DNA of 58,927 bases from Clostridia bacterium. Lineage in GTDB: Bacteria > Bacillota > Clostridia > Christensenellales > Borkfalkiaceae. The notes under the pieces were generated by a model. That model saw nothing but the letters and a program-made list of their open reading frames with translations. It was not told the origin of the DNA and ran no database searches. Each line of letters begins with the position of its first letter. Position 1 is the stretch's first letter. Position numbers and translations under genes: made by a program. The DNA lies in the NCBI GenBank assembly GCA_017522945.1, contig JAFWXT010000018.1, forward strand, positions 1-58,927, read 5' to 3'. This document shows, in pieces, positions 22,346 through 31,360 of this stretch.

Positions 22346-23740
22346 ATGGAAGAAATAATTAGCGAAAAGAAAAGAAAATCTTCTCGCGAAATAGATATGA
22401 CGAGCGGTAAGCTCTTTCCTAAAATAGTTGCCTTTTCTTTACCGCTTATATTGACGGGTGTTTTACAGCTTTTGTTTAACGCGGCGGATATAATAGTAGT
22501 AGGGCAGTTTGTAAACGACGGAGCGGTTGCCGCAATCGGCGCAACCTCAACCACGGTAAACCTTATGGTAAACTTGTTTATGGGGCTTGCAATGGGTGCT
22601 GGAATATTGATGTCGCGCTATTACGGCTCAAAAAATAGTGAGCGTTGTTTTGAGTTAGTGCATACTGCAATGCCACTAAGCTTAATTTTGGGGCTTACTA
22701 TTGCGGTTGTAGGCTATTTCGTGTCACCACATTTATTAAGGCTTATCAATACGCCTGAAGAATGTATAGATCAATCAACTCTTTATTTATCAATATATTT
22801 TATAGGCTCGCCATTTTTGATGGTTTATAACTTTGGCGCGGCAATATTGCGCGCTATAGGCGATACTGTTAGACCTTTAATATTTTTAACCATCGCAGGT
22901 ATAATGAACGTTATAGTTAACATTATATTGGTAGTGTGCTTTCACATGGGTGTTGCAGGCGTTGCTTATGCTACCATAACTTCGCAAGCGGTTTCGGCAA
23001 TTTTGGTAGTTATAACCCTAATTAAAGAAAAGGGCGTTGCTAAGTACAAAATAAAAAGCTCTAAAATTACGGGTAGCACCTTGCTTGAAATAGTTGGTTT
23101 AGGTGTTCCATCGGGACTTCAAGGTACTCTATTTTCAATTTCAAACCTTTTAATACAATCAACTATTAACGGCTTTGGTGAAATTGTAGTTGCTGCGAAT
23201 ACTGCGGCTGTAAGTTTGGAAGGCTTTGTGTATATTTCGATGAATGCTATAAGCAATACTTCGTCAACAGTAGTTGGTCAAAATTACGGCGCGGGCGACT
23301 TTGATAGAATTAAAAGGGCGGTTAAAACTTGCGCTATTTATAGCGTTGCATTAAGCCTTTTGATAAGTATTATAATATTGATTTTACAAACTCCGTTGCT
23401 TTCACTTTATCTATCTACGAGCGAAGCGATTGAATGGGCAAGTGTAAGATTAAGTATTATTTTACCAACCTATTTTATTTTAGGTATTATGGATTTATTA
23501 AGTAACTCGATGCGTGGAATGGGATCTTCGGTAACTCCTATGATAATAACGCTTATAGGTGCGTGCTTATTTAGAATAGCGTGGATATATACTGTTTTTC
23601 CAATAAAACGAGTTTATGCCAACGTTATTTTATCCTTCCCAGCAAGCTGGATTGTAACTTTAATTGCTGATATTATCGCGTTCGTTATGCTTTATCGAAC
23701 AAAGAAAAAACTTTTTCAAAATACCCAAGAAAATTTTTAA
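22346..23740 (+). CDS. MATE family multidrug efflux transporter
   Basis: 464 residues, about 12 membrane helices in two halves. The N-terminal SGKLFPKIVAFSLPLILTGVLQLLFNAADIIVVGQF and the central GVPSGLQGTLFSISNLLIQSTIN with NTAAVSLEGF are typical of the NorM/DinF-like MATE group. It exports cationic compounds using Na+ or H+. Starts at ATG 22346 behind AAGGAAG. No separate promoter is obvious, so it may be read through from ychF; ends at a strong terminator. Confidence 0.92.
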   Translation: MEEIISEKKRKSSREIDMTSGKLFPKIVAFSLPLILTGVLQLLFNAADIIVVGQFVNDGAVAAIGATSTTVNLMVNLFMGLAMGAGILMSRYYGSKNSERCFELVHTAMPLSLILGLTIAVVGYFVSPHLLRLINTPEECIDQSTLYLSIYFIGSPFLMVYNFGAAILRAIGDTVRPLIFLTIAGIMNVIVNIILVVCFHMGVAGVAYATITSQAVSAILVVITLIKEKGVAKYKIKSSKITGSTLLEIVGLGVPSGLQGTLFSISNLLIQSTINGFGEIVVAANTAAVSLEGFVYISMNAISNTSSTVVGQNYGAGDFDRIKRAVKTCAIYSVALSLLISIIILILQTPLLSLYLSTSEAIEWASVRLSIILPTYFILGIMDLLSNSMRGMGSSVTPMIITLIGACLFRIAWIYTVFPIKRVYANVILSFPASWIVTLIADIIAFVMLYRTKKKLFQNTQENF

Positions 23741-23754
23741 AAAACAAATAAAAT

Positions 23755-23790
23755 AAAGCACGAGGTGTTTATAAGCCTCGTGCTTTTTTT
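23755..23790 (+). terminator. Terminator after the MATE gene
   Basis: AAAGCACGAGG (23755-23765) pairs perfectly with CCTCGTGCTTT (23776-23786), then T through 23790. Confidence 0.95.
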
Positions 23791-23795
23791 GTCTT

Positions 23796-23829
23796 AAATA
23801 TGCGTTAATCGCGCTATAGGGCATTTTTT
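23796..23829 (-). repeat. Dispersed-repeat copy D (inverted)
   Basis: On the minus strand: AAAAAATGCC, then loop CTATAGCGCGATTAA (one change from copy A), then CGCATATTT. Arms AAAATGC/GCATATTT still pair apart from one bulge. It sits between the MATE terminator and the end of the convergent ABC permease gene at 23849, where it could terminate the ABC operon. Confidence 0.6.
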
Positions 23830-23848
23830 ATAAGTTCTATTGTTTATT

Positions 23849-24580
23849 TTATTGCTTTTTCATTTGGCGTAAGAAAAGCACTACCGATAGTACTAAAGTT
23901 ACTATTGAATATCCTAATACCCATAAAAGATGTGGTAAAATATTTGAGTAATCACCCGCTAAAACCGAGCGTTCCATTTCTACTGCGTGAACGAATGGCA
24001 AAAGGTAAGCAATCTTTTTAAAAGCACCGCCAACTAAGTTTAAATCAAACCAAATCCCAGAAAGCCAAGCTGAAAGGTTGGTAAGAAGAGCGCCGCATAT
24101 TCCGCCTACTTGCTTATCGTTTAAAATACTGCCAAAAAGTAACCCTAAAGAGATAAATAGTAGTGAAACAGGGATTATAAGTAAAATCGCCCATAAAACG
24201 TTTAGGGTTGGTGTAAGTCCAAGAACAAATGCAACTACGTAGCAAATAACGCATTGAGCTATGGCTATGGGAATAATCGGTAAAGTGTAGCCAAGTATAA
24301 AATCTATCGCGCTTAATGGCGAAGTATATAATCTTTGAAGTAATGAGCTATTTCTATCTTTTGCTATAATGGTTGCCGAAAACAAGGTCATAAAAGAAAG
24401 TCCAAAAACCGTTACGCCAGGTGTTAAACTATCTATTTTGAATAATTCAACTGGAATGTTTGCCTGAATTGCGCTTAGTAGTAAAATTAAAACGAGTGGA
24501 AATCCTAAGCCAAAAAATAAGTTTAGTGGGTCGCGTATAATTTCTTTTGCGTTGCGGTTTGCAAAGGTTAACATTCTCAT
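23849..24580 (-). CDS. ABC-2 type transporter permease
   Basis: 243 residues with about six membrane helices (FGLGFPLVLILLLSAI, PGVTVFGLSFMTLFSATII, IIPIAIAQCVICYVVAFVLG, LLIIPVSLLFISLGLLFGS and a last one near the C-terminus). The KDRNSSLLQRLYTSPLSAIDFILGY loop is typical of ABC2_membrane permeases of drug exporters. Its ATG overlaps the ATPase stop (ATGA), so the two are translationally coupled and form one exporter. Substrate unknown. Confidence 0.9.
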   Translation of the reverse strand: MRMLTFANRNAKEIIRDPLNLFFGLGFPLVLILLLSAIQANIPVELFKIDSLTPGVTVFGLSFMTLFSATIIAKDRNSSLLQRLYTSPLSAIDFILGYTLPIIPIAIAQCVICYVVAFVLGLTPTLNVLWAILLIIPVSLLFISLGLLFGSILNDKQVGGICGALLTNLSAWLSGIWFDLNLVGGAFKKIAYLLPFVHAVEMERSVLAGDYSNILPHLLWVLGYSIVTLVLSVVLFLRQMKKQ

Positions 24581-25305
24581 TTTTGCACCCCCTTAACTAC
24601 CGTTATAAAGGCTTGTTCAAAATTTTCGGCTTTTGCTATGTTCTTTATATTTTCCGCCGTGTCGTAAAGTAGTAGCCTTCCGTTTGCCATAATGGCAATT
24701 TTATCTGCCAAGCTTTCAGCTTCTTCCATATAGTGTGTTGTTAAAATAATAGTAACCTTATCTTTTAAGGAGCGAATAATATTCCAAAGGTCGCTACGCG
24801 CAATAACGTCAAGGCCAAGGGTTGGCTCGTCTAAAAATAGTATTTTAGGCTCGCTAATAAGCGCCATAGCAATACTTAATCTGCGTTGCCAACCGCCTGA
24901 AAGCTTTCCCGCCTTTCTATCGATTATGCTATCAATTTTTAAAAGAGCTACAAGTTCGTTTATTTTTTGTTCGGTTTTTTGTTTGCTAAAGTTGTGAATA
25001 CCGCAAATAAGCTTTAAATTTTCACGCGCGGTAAGGTTAGGTGCAACCGCGCTTTCTTGTGGCGATATAGCAATTAGTGATTTTACCGCTAAAATTTCAT
25101 TACAAATGCTTTTTTCAAACAAATAGGCGTTTCCGCTCGTTGGTTTGGTAAGGCAAGATAGCATTTTAATAGTTGTGGTTTTACCCGCGCCGTTTATTCC
25201 AAGTAAGGCAACTAATTTCCCCGCTTCTATATCGAGCGATAAATTATCTACCGCAATTACGTCGCGATAGTGCTTCGTTAAATTTTTTATTTTAATAGCA
25301 ATCAT
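24577..25305 (-). CDS. ABC transporter ATP-binding protein (DrrA-like)
   Basis: 242 residues. Walker A GINGAGKTTT, Q-loop in AISPQES, signature LSGGWQRRLS, Walker B KILFLDEPTLGLD, and H-switch TTHYMEEAE are all present. Belongs to the ABC-2 (daunorubicin/bacitracin/CcmA-like) exporter class. It overlaps both neighbours by 4 bp (ATGA) in a TetR-ATPase-permease operon, which suggests that the exporter is induced by a ligand of the TetR protein. Confidence 0.94.
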   Translation of the reverse strand: MIAIKIKNLTKHYRDVIAVDNLSLDIEAGKLVALLGINGAGKTTTIKMLSCLTKPTSGNAYLFEKSICNEILAVKSLIAISPQESAVAPNLTARENLKLICGIHNFSKQKTEQKINELVALLKIDSIIDRKAGKLSGGWQRRLSIAMALISEPKILFLDEPTLGLDVIARSDLWNIIRSLKDKVTIILTTHYMEEAESLADKIAIMANGRLLLYDTAENIKNIAKAENFEQAFITVVKGVQK

Positions 25306-25871
25306 TTTTTGTTTGCTCCGTTAAGATGTTTTTCTCTTATTCCGCCATATACGTCGCTTAAAATATTGCTTATAAGTTCCCAGTTAAGCGTTAAAAAGGA
25401 AGTTGCAAGCATTGTCGCTATGCCGTGAACACAGGTCCATACTTCAAGGTGAATAAGCTCGGCTACTTCTTTAGTAACGCTATTGTTTTGCATAATTAGT
25501 TGGGTAGAAGCGATAAAATCGGGCGTTGGAGTAAATCCTTCCCCCCTTCTGTCGCGCATAAACAACAGTTTAAATAATTCTTTTTCTTCGCTAGCAAAAC
25601 GAATATAAGCCATACCAAAGGCTTTATATTTTGGATATTTTCCACTTTCGGCTTCTTTTTGTAAAAAGCTTAGGTAAATTTGGTAAGCCTTTTCTATTAC
25701 AGCCTGGTGTAAATCGTTCATACTTTCAAAGTTTGAAAATACGGGTTGTGTTGAGCAGTTAAGCGCGCAAGCTATCGCTCTTGCGTTTAAAGCGTGTTCA
25801 CCATTAACTCTAACAAGTTCAAATGCGGTTTCAATTATTTGTTCTTTACTGATTTTTACTTTTGGTGGCAT
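25302..25871 (-). CDS. TetR/AcrR family transcriptional regulator
   Basis: 189 residues from ATG 25869-25871, chosen because GGAG lies 8 nt upstream; an in-frame ATG at 25883 has no ribosome site. N-terminal TetR helix-turn-helix (about 6-52, with ALNARAIACALNCSTQPVFSNF), then a helical ligand domain resembling the TetR_C WHG type. First gene of the operon with the ABC exporter. A perfect 8+8 palindrome overlaps the predicted transcript start, so it likely represses itself and the exporter until an inducer binds. Confidence 0.92.
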   Translation of the reverse strand: MPPKVKISKEQIIETAFELVRVNGEHALNARAIACALNCSTQPVFSNFESMNDLHQAVIEKAYQIYLSFLQKEAESGKYPKYKAFGMAYIRFASEEKELFKLLFMRDRRGEGFTPTPDFIASTQLIMQNNSVTKEVAELIHLEVWTCVHGIATMLATSFLTLNWELISNILSDVYGGIREKHLNGANKK

Positions 25872-25885
25872 AATATACTCCATTT

Positions 25886-25903
25886 ATATAACACTTGTTA
25901 TAT
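25886..25903. promoter_or_regulatory. TetR operator palindrome
   Basis: ATATAACA (25886-25893), CT, TGTTATAT (25896-25903): a perfect 8-bp inverted repeat 11 bp downstream of the TetR -10 box. Size and place match TetR operators. Confidence 0.75.
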
Positions 25904-25913
25904 ATCGTATGTT

Positions 25914-25942
25914 ATTTTAACACATTAAATTTAAAATGTCAA
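25914..25942 (-). promoter_or_regulatory. Promoter of the TetR-ABC operon
   Basis: Minus strand: TTGACA (25942-25937), 17-bp spacer, TAAAAT (25919-25914). The predicted start of transcription lies just before the operator palindrome. Confidence 0.8.
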
Positions 25943-26292
25943 GGAAATTTTTGATTTTAATTAAAATACAGTAGGTTAGATGATTTAAATTATTAAAGTA
26001 GTGTATTTATATTAAATCAAATTTGCAAAACTTAAAAAACCACAACAAATTGTGTTTTTAATAGATTATGGCACAATATAAGCTAAAAATATTTATCCAA
26101 TAAAAAAATGACACGCCCGGCAAAGTGGTTAAAATGAGTGTTTTATAAGTATATTTTAATCAAAAACAAGCAAAAGTGGGGCAAAAACGTGGCGTTTGTA
26201 TATATAATATATAAATAATGTCGCGCGCGAAAGTGCTAAAATAAAAAAGTTAAAAAAATTTTAAAAAAAATTTAGAAATTGCCGTTAAACAG
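25943..26292. other. AT-rich gap upstream of the ribosomal superoperon promoter
   Basis: No credible gene. It holds TGACACGCCCGGCAAAGTGG at 26109-26128, repeated (17 of 20 bases) at 26525-26544 between the leader terminator and rpsJ. It also holds AAAAGTGGGGCAAAAACG at about 26173, weakly like dispersed-repeat copy C, and several T/A-rich promoter-like strings. An additional upstream promoter is possible but not clear. Confidence 0.4.
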
Positions 26293-26321
26293 TTGACTAT
26301 ATTTCTGGAATGTGGTATCCT
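26293..26321 (+). promoter_or_regulatory. Promoter of the rpsJ ribosomal superoperon
   Basis: TTGACT (26293-26298), 17-bp spacer, TATCCT (26316-26321). It gives a leader of about 285 nt before rpsJ, long enough for the structure and terminator below. Confidence 0.75.
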
Positions 26322-26342
26322 ATGTAGGCTGTGTAATTTGGG

Positions 26343-26427
26343 TTGAGATGAAAAGTTACTTAATCCGTGTAATTTGCGAGCTCCGGAACCTTGCAAATTA
26401 ACTAAGGAAGATAATTTTCATTGACAA
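26343..26427 (+). promoter_or_regulatory. Structured rpsJ leader RNA, candidate r-protein regulatory element
   Basis: Hand pairing gives a closing stem: TTG (26343-26345) with CAA (26425-26427) and GATGAAAA (26347-26354) with TTTTCATT (26415-26422). Inside, CTTA (26359-26362) pairs with TAAG (26403-26406), and TAATTTGC (26370-26377) pairs with GCAAATTA (26393-26400) around a loop with CTCCGGAACC. After it come GGG/CCC pairings and then an intrinsic terminator. In Bacillota and Proteobacteria S10-type operons are often controlled by an r-protein (L4 in E. coli) through leader attenuation; which protein would bind here is not known. Confidence 0.5.
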
Positions 26428-26473
26428 TTGTGGGGGTATAATCCCTGCGACTAACCGACCCGTGGGTAGTAAT

Positions 26474-26511
26474 ATCATCTGCTTTAAACACACAGCGCAG
26501 ATGATTTTTTT
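26474..26511 (+). terminator. Leader terminator (attenuator) before rpsJ
   Basis: ATCATCTGC (26474-26482) pairs perfectly with GCAGATGAT (26497-26505), followed by T7. It lies downstream of the rpsJ promoter and 100 bp before rpsJ with no gene between, so it must be conditional or a second promoter must follow it. Confidence 0.85.
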
Positions 26512-26614
26512 ATTGCCTAAAGGTTGACACACACGGCAAAGTTGTAAGTCTTGCATAAAACACACAAAAAGCCATAAAATGCAAGATAAAAGTTAGTATA
26601 AAAGGAGAAAAATA

Positions 26615-26914
26615 ATGGCAGGACAAAAAATTAGAATCAAACTTGCAGCTTACGACCACGAAATGGTTGATCAAGCTACACAAAGAATCATCGAAACGAT
26701 GAAAAAGGCTGGAGCAAAGATTAGCGGACCTATTCCACTACCAACCGAAAAAGAAGTTGTAACTATCATCCGTTCACCACACAAATACAAAGATAGCCGT
26801 GAACAATTTGAAATTAGAACTCACAAGAGACTAATCGACATTTATTCAACAAATGCTAAGATACTTGATAGTATTCATTTACCAGCAGGCGTTGACGTAA
26901 AAATAAAACTTTAA
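26615..26914 (+). CDS. rpsJ: 30S ribosomal protein S10
   Basis: 99 residues, normal length. [28 protein letters not shown] and HKRLIDI are family hallmarks. S10 sits in the 30S head and also joins NusB in antitermination complexes. Ribosome site AAAGGAG before ATG 26615. First gene of the superoperon. Confidence 0.98.
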   Translation: MAGQKIRIKLAAYDHEMVDQATQRIIETMKKAGAKISGPIPLPTEKEVVTIIRSPHKYKDSREQFEIRTHKRLIDIYSTNAKILDSIHLPAGVDVKIKL

Positions 26915-26941
26915 TAAAATCACAGGAGGAGATCTTTATTT

Positions 26942-27592
26942 ATGAAAAATAAAGCAATCTTAGGAAAGAAATTAGGCATGACTCAGGTCTTTTCTGCAGA
27001 CGGAAAAGTAACCCCAGTAACTGTCGTGCTTGCTGGACCTTGCCCAGTTGTTCAAGTTAAAACTGTTGCAAGAGACGGTTACTCAGCTGTTAAAGTTGGC
27101 TTTGATCCTATCAGAGAAAAACTTTTAACAAAACCAGTGTTAAAGCAATTTGAACACGCAGGTGTTCAACCTTGCAGATACCTTAAGGAATTCAGATTAG
27201 AAAATGCAGAAAGTTACGAAGTAAAACAAGTTATTTCTGTTGATATCTTTGCTGAAGGCGATAAGGTTGACGTTGTAGGTATGACTAAAGGTCGTGGTTT
27301 CAGCGGTGTAATTAAACGTTGGAATCAACACAGATTAAAAGAAACACACGGTGTTGGCCCTGTACACAGAGAAGTTGGTTCAATGGGTCCTATCAGTACT
27401 CCATCAAGAGTATTTAAGAATAAACACCTTCCAGGCCAATACGGTCACGAACAAGTAACAATTCAAAATCTTGAAGTTGTTAAAGTTGATAGCGCTCGTG
27501 GCGTATTACTTATCAAAGGTGGCATACCTGGTCCTAAGGGCGGTTTGGTTTGCATCAGTGATAGCGTAAAAGCTAAAGGAGATAACAAATAA
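26942..27592 (+). CDS. rplC: 50S ribosomal protein L3
   Basis: 216 residues. [12 protein letters not shown] at the N-terminus and the central loop extension with [12 protein letters not shown] and [21 protein letters not shown] identify L3, which reaches into the peptidyl transferase centre. Ribosome site AGGAGG. The stop overlaps the rplD start (TAATG). Confidence 0.98.
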   Translation: MKNKAILGKKLGMTQVFSADGKVTPVTVVLAGPCPVVQVKTVARDGYSAVKVGFDPIREKLLTKPVLKQFEHAGVQPCRYLKEFRLENAESYEVKQVISVDIFAEGDKVDVVGMTKGRGFSGVIKRWNQHRLKETHGVGPVHREVGSMGPISTPSRVFKNKHLPGQYGHEQVTIQNLEVVKVDSARGVLLIKGGIPGPKGGLVCISDSVKAKGDNK

Positions 27593-28218
27593 TGGCTAAC
27601 GTAAAAGTTTATAATATGCAAAACGTAGAAGTTGGCGAAATGAATCTTAGCGATGCATTTTTCCAAAGAGAATATAACGAAGCCTTAGTACACCAAGCAG
27701 TAGTAACTCGTCTTGCAAATGAAAGACAAGGAACTAAGGGCTCTCTTACAAGAACAGAAGTAAGAGGTGGTGGTAAAAAGCCTTACCGTCAAAAAGGTAC
27801 TGGTAATGCTCGTCAAGGCTCAACAAGAGCACCTCAATTTATTAAAGGTGGCGTTGTATTTGCACCAAAGGCAAGAGATTTCTCTATCAAGATGAACAAG
27901 AAAGCAAAAATTGCTGCTTTATATTCAGCACTTTCTAAAAAGCTTGCAGATAAAAATCTTGTTGTTATTGATGAAGTTGCAGTAGCTGAAGGCAAAACTA
28001 AAGAAATGGTAGCTTTTGTTGATGCATTCAAGTTTGATTCAAGCGTATTAGTTGTTATGTGCAATAACGACGAAAAGGTTATCAGAGCTGCTAGCAACCT
28101 ACAAAAAGTTCAAACTTTACCAGTAGAACAATTAAGCACTTACGAAGTTGTTAAATATAACACCGTTGTTCTTGCTAAAGGTTCTGTTGAAAAATTGTTG
28201 GAGGTTCACGGTAAATAA
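27592..28218 (+). CDS. rplD: 50S ribosomal protein L4
   Basis: 208 residues. It contains the extended tunnel loop ([29 protein letters not shown]) and the globular core. L4 lines the exit tunnel and in E. coli represses its own operon through the S10 leader, making it a candidate ligand for the rpsJ leader here. Overlaps rplC and rplW by one base each. Confidence 0.98.
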   Translation: MANVKVYNMQNVEVGEMNLSDAFFQREYNEALVHQAVVTRLANERQGTKGSLTRTEVRGGGKKPYRQKGTGNARQGSTRAPQFIKGGVVFAPKARDFSIKMNKKAKIAALYSALSKKLADKNLVVIDEVAVAEGKTKEMVAFVDAFKFDSSVLVVMCNNDEKVIRAASNLQKVQTLPVEQLSTYEVVKYNTVVLAKGSVEKLLEVHGK

Positions 28219-28508
28219 TGGAAGCAAGAGATATAATTATAAGCCCTATTCTTACTGAAAAAAGCTATCAAGATATAGCAAATAAAAAATACGTGTTCCG
28301 TGTAGCAAAAAGTGCTAACAAAACAGAAATCAAGAATGCAATTGAAGGCATCTTTGAAGTAAGCGTTGAAAGTGTTCACACTATCAACTGTCGCGGTAAA
28401 AAGAAAAGAATGGGTAGATACGAAGGATTTACTCCAGCGTATAAGAAAGCAATCGTTCAATTAAAACAAGATAGCAAGGCAATTGCCTTCTTCGAATCAT
28501 TGTCTTAA
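28218..28508 (+). CDS. rplW: 50S ribosomal protein L23
   Basis: 96 residues. It begins [17 protein letters not shown] and contains [19 protein letters not shown], both typical. L23 lies at the tunnel exit and is the docking site for trigger factor and SRP. Start overlaps the rplD stop. Confidence 0.98.
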   Translation: MEARDIIISPILTEKSYQDIANKKYVFRVAKSANKTEIKNAIEGIFEVSVESVHTINCRGKKKRMGRYEGFTPAYKKAIVQLKQDSKAIAFFESLS

Positions 28509-28525
28509 TCAGGAGGTAGAAAATA

Positions 28526-29353
28526 ATGGCTGTTAAGAGATATAAACCAACTTCATCTGCTCGCCGTTTTATGTCGGTAAGCACATTTGAAGAAATTACT
28601 TGCACAAAGCCTGAAAGGTCACTTCTTGAAGATAAGAGACACACAGGCGGTAGAAACGCTAACGGTAGAATTACCGTAAGACATCACGGTGGCGGTAACA
28701 AAACTAAATACCGTATCATTGACTTTAAAAGAAATAAAGATGGTATTCCAGCAGTTGTAAAAACTATTGAATACGATCCAAACAGAACTGCTAATATCGC
28801 ATTACTACAATACGTAGATGGCGAAAAGAGATACATCATTGCTCCTATCGGCTTAACTGTTGGCGACAAGGTTTTAAGCGGTAAGGGTGCTGATATTAAA
28901 GCTGGCAACGCTTTAAAGATTGAAGATATCCCTGTTGGTACTATGATTCACAACATCGAACTTCAACCTGGTAAAGGCGGTCAAATCGCAAGAGCTGCTG
29001 GTATGAGCGCTCAACTTATGGCAAAGGAAGGTGCTTATGCACACGTTAAAATGCCAAGTGGCGAAATGAGACTTATTAACGTTAAATGTAAAGCAACAAT
29101 CGGTCAAGTTGGTAACTTAGATAACGAAATCGTTAGAGTAGGTAAAGCTGGTAAGACTAGACACATGGGTATCAGACCTACAGTTCGCGGTTCTGTTATG
29201 AACCCTTGCGATCACCCTCACGGTGGTGGTGAAGGACGTTCACCAATCGGTAGACCAGGTCCAGTTACTCCTTGGGGTAAGCCAGCACTTGGTTACAAGA
29301 CTAGAAAGAAAAAGAACAGAACTAGCAAGTTTATTCTTAAGAGAGTAAATTAG
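28526..29353 (+). CDS. rplB: 50S ribosomal protein L2
   Basis: 275 residues, full length. It contains [20 protein letters not shown] and the universally conserved C-terminal [19 protein letters not shown] with the essential His. L2 is needed for subunit joining and peptidyl transfer. Ribosome site AGGAGGT, 18-bp gap after rplW. Confidence 0.98.
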   Translation: MAVKRYKPTSSARRFMSVSTFEEITCTKPERSLLEDKRHTGGRNANGRITVRHHGGGNKTKYRIIDFKRNKDGIPAVVKTIEYDPNRTANIALLQYVDGEKRYIIAPIGLTVGDKVLSGKGADIKAGNALKIEDIPVGTMIHNIELQPGKGGQIARAAGMSAQLMAKEGAYAHVKMPSGEMRLINVKCKATIGQVGNLDNEIVRVGKAGKTRHMGIRPTVRGSVMNPCDHPHGGGEGRSPIGRPGPVTPWGKPALGYKTRKKKNRTSKFILKRVN

Positions 29354-29367
29354 GAGGGCGGTGACAA

Positions 29368-29640
29368 ATGAGTAGAAGTATTAAAAAAGGACCTTTCGTG
29401 CAACCTAAATTGCTTGAAAGAGTTGAAAAAATGAACGCCGAAAATAAAAAGTCAGTTTTAAAGACTTGGTCAAGATCTTCAACAATCTTCCCACAAATGG
29501 TAGGACATACTATTGCAGTTTATGACGGCAGAAAACACGTTCCTGTTTACATCACCGAAGATATGGTAGGATGCAAACTTGGTGAATTTGCGCCCACAAG
29601 AACATTCAAGGGCCACGCTGGCTCAAAGACTACGGGCTAA
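29368..29640 (+). CDS. rpsS: 30S ribosomal protein S19
   Basis: 90 residues. [41 protein letters not shown] (read in parts) and [12 protein letters not shown] are hallmark blocks. It forms the S13-S19 pair in the 30S head. Ribosome site GGAGGGCGG. Confidence 0.98.
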   Translation: MSRSIKKGPFVQPKLLERVEKMNAENKKSVLKTWSRSSTIFPQMVGHTIAVYDGRKHVPVYITEDMVGCKLGEFAPTRTFKGHAGSKTTG

Positions 29641-29659
29641 TCGGAGGTAACAAGGTAAT

Positions 29660-30046
29660 ATGGCAAAAAATACCAGAGAAAGAAAAAAGAGAATCGTTGA
29701 ATTTGGTGATAAAAGACCAAGAGCGGTTGCTAAGTATATTAGAATTTCACCATTCAAAGTAAGAGTAGTTCTCGATCTTATTAGAAATAAAAGCGTTACC
29801 GAAGCTGTTGCTATTTTAGCAAACACCTCTAAAGCTGGTGCTGAACCTATTAGAAAGGTTGTAGAATCTGCTGCAGCAAACGCAGAACATAACTTAAACA
29901 TGAACAGAGCAGATCTTAAGATTGCTGAATGTTATGCAGATATGGGCCCAACGCTAAAGAGAATGCAACCTGTTAGCAAGGGTAGAGGCTACAGAATTCT
30001 TAAGAGAACAAGCCACATCACAGTTGTGCTTGACGCTATCAACTAG
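29660..30046 (+). CDS. rplV: 50S ribosomal protein L22
   Basis: 128 residues, about 15 longer than the shortest relatives because of a basic N-terminal extension (MAKNTRERKKRIVEFGDKR). The core AKYIRISPFKVRVVLDLIRNK and GRGYRILKRTSHITVVL carry the tunnel hairpin. Macrolide-relevant tunnel loop shows no obvious deletion. Ribosome site CGGAGGTAA. Confidence 0.97.
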   Translation: MAKNTRERKKRIVEFGDKRPRAVAKYIRISPFKVRVVLDLIRNKSVTEAVAILANTSKAGAEPIRKVVESAAANAEHNLNMNRADLKIAECYADMGPTLKRMQPVSKGRGYRILKRTSHITVVLDAIN

Positions 30047-30055
30047 GAGGACGTT

Positions 30056-30715
30056 ATGGGACAAAAAGTTAATCCGCACGGCTTAAGAGTAGGCGTAATC
30101 AAGGGTTGGGATACTCAATGGTACGCTAACAAAAAAGACTTCGGTGCAAATATTAAAGAAGATTACGAAATTAGAAAATTTCTTAAAAAACAATACTATG
30201 CAGCAGCAGTAACCACTATCGGTATTGAAAGAGCTGCAAATAGAATTGCTATTACGATTCACACTGCACGTCCTGGCGTTTTAATCGGTAAGGCTGGCGC
30301 AGAAGTTGAAGTGATCAAGAACAGTATTTCTAAACTTACAAAAGGTAAACAAGTTGCTATCAACATTGTTGAAGTAAAGAAACCTGATTGTGATGCTCAA
30401 CTTATTGCTGAATCAGTAGCAGGTCAACTTGAAAAGAGAGCTTCGTTCAGAAGATGTATGAAACAAGCAATCGGCAGAGCTATGCGTCTTGGCGTTAAGG
30501 GTGTTAAGATTATGGTTAGCGGAAGACTTGATGGTGCTGAAATCGCTCGTAGCGAACAATACCACGAAGGTTCAATTCCACTACAAACACTTCGCGCTGA
30601 CATCAACTATGGTTTTGCTGAAGCACACACTACTTACGGTGTAATCGGTGTTAAGGCTTGGGTATACAATGGTGAAGTTCTTGGCGGAATCAAGAAAGAA
30701 GGAGGCGAAGCTTAA
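30056..30715 (+). CDS. rpsC: 30S ribosomal protein S3
   Basis: 219 residues. It begins [19 protein letters not shown]; a KH domain with [14 protein letters not shown] follows, then the C-terminal [12 protein letters not shown] and [11 protein letters not shown]3 lies at the mRNA entry pore. Ribosome site AGGAGG; 3-bp gap to rplP. Confidence 0.98.
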   Translation: MGQKVNPHGLRVGVIKGWDTQWYANKKDFGANIKEDYEIRKFLKKQYYAAAVTTIGIERAANRIAITIHTARPGVLIGKAGAEVEVIKNSISKLTKGKQVAINIVEVKKPDCDAQLIAESVAGQLEKRASFRRCMKQAIGRAMRLGVKGVKIMVSGRLDGAEIARSEQYHEGSIPLQTLRADINYGFAEAHTTYGVIGVKAWVYNGEVLGGIKKEGGEA

Positions 30716-30717
30716 TC

Positions 30718-31146
30718 ATGTTAATGCCTAAAAGAGTTAAAAGAAGAAAAGTTCAACGCGGCAGAATGAAAGGTAAAGCACACAAGGGTAACGTAATCGC
30801 ATACGGCGAATTCGGTCTTGTTGCTGAAACTTGCTCATGGGTAACTTCAAACCAAATCGAAGCAGCCCGTATTGCAATGACAAGATTCATTAAGCGTGGT
30901 GGACAAGTTTGGATAGATATTTTCCCTCACAAACCAATAACACAAAAACCTGCTGAAACTCGTATGGGTAGCGGTAAGGGTAGTGTTGAATACTGGGTAG
31001 CAGTAGTAAAACCAGGCAGAGTTATGTTTGAAATTGCCGGTGTTGCTGAAGCTGATGCAAGAGAAGCTTTACGTCTTGCTTCACACAAGTTACCATGTAA
31101 ATGTAAAATCGTAAAGAAAGAAACTTCAGAAGGCGGTGAAGGCTAA
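30718..31146 (+). CDS. rplP: 50S ribosomal protein L16
   Basis: 142 residues. It starts [19 protein letters not shown], with [20 protein letters not shown] in the middle. L16 shapes the A-site tRNA binding region. The stop overlaps the rpmC start (TAATG). Confidence 0.98.
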   Translation: MLMPKRVKRRKVQRGRMKGKAHKGNVIAYGEFGLVAETCSWVTSNQIEAARIAMTRFIKRGGQVWIDIFPHKPITQKPAETRMGSGKGSVEYWVAVVKPGRVMFEIAGVAEADAREALRLASHKLPCKCKIVKKETSEGGEG

Positions 31147-31343
31147 TGAAAGCGAGAGAAATTCATAATATGACAAACGACGAACTAACTACTAAGTTAG
31201 CAAGTCTTAAAGAAGAGCTTTTTAACCTTCGTTTCCGTCATGCTACCGGGCAACTTGAAAACCCTAACGTATTAAAGACGGTTAAGAAGGATATTGCCAG
31301 AGTTAAAACTGTACTTCGTGAACGCGAAGTTAAGGCTAACTAA
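31146..31343 (+). CDS. rpmC: 50S ribosomal protein L29
   Basis: 65 residues, two helices: [31 protein letters not shown] and [11 protein letters not shown]. Neighbour of L23 at the tunnel exit. Starts on the last base of the rplP stop. Confidence 0.97.
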   Translation: MKAREIHNMTNDELTTKLASLKEELFNLRFRHATGQLENPNVLKTVKKDIARVKTVLREREVKAN

Positions 31344-31360
31344 GGTGGAGGATTTTAGTT

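Noticed and set aside
26421..26442. TTGACA and TATAAT in the rpsJ leader as a second promoter
   Set aside because: The spacer is only 10 bp, far from the 16-18 bp needed; the bases also take part in leader pairings.
26322..26520. T-box leader before rpsJ
   Set aside because: No T-box sequence (AGGGTGGNACCGCG-like) or specifier loop pattern; an r-protein operon would also be an unlikely target.
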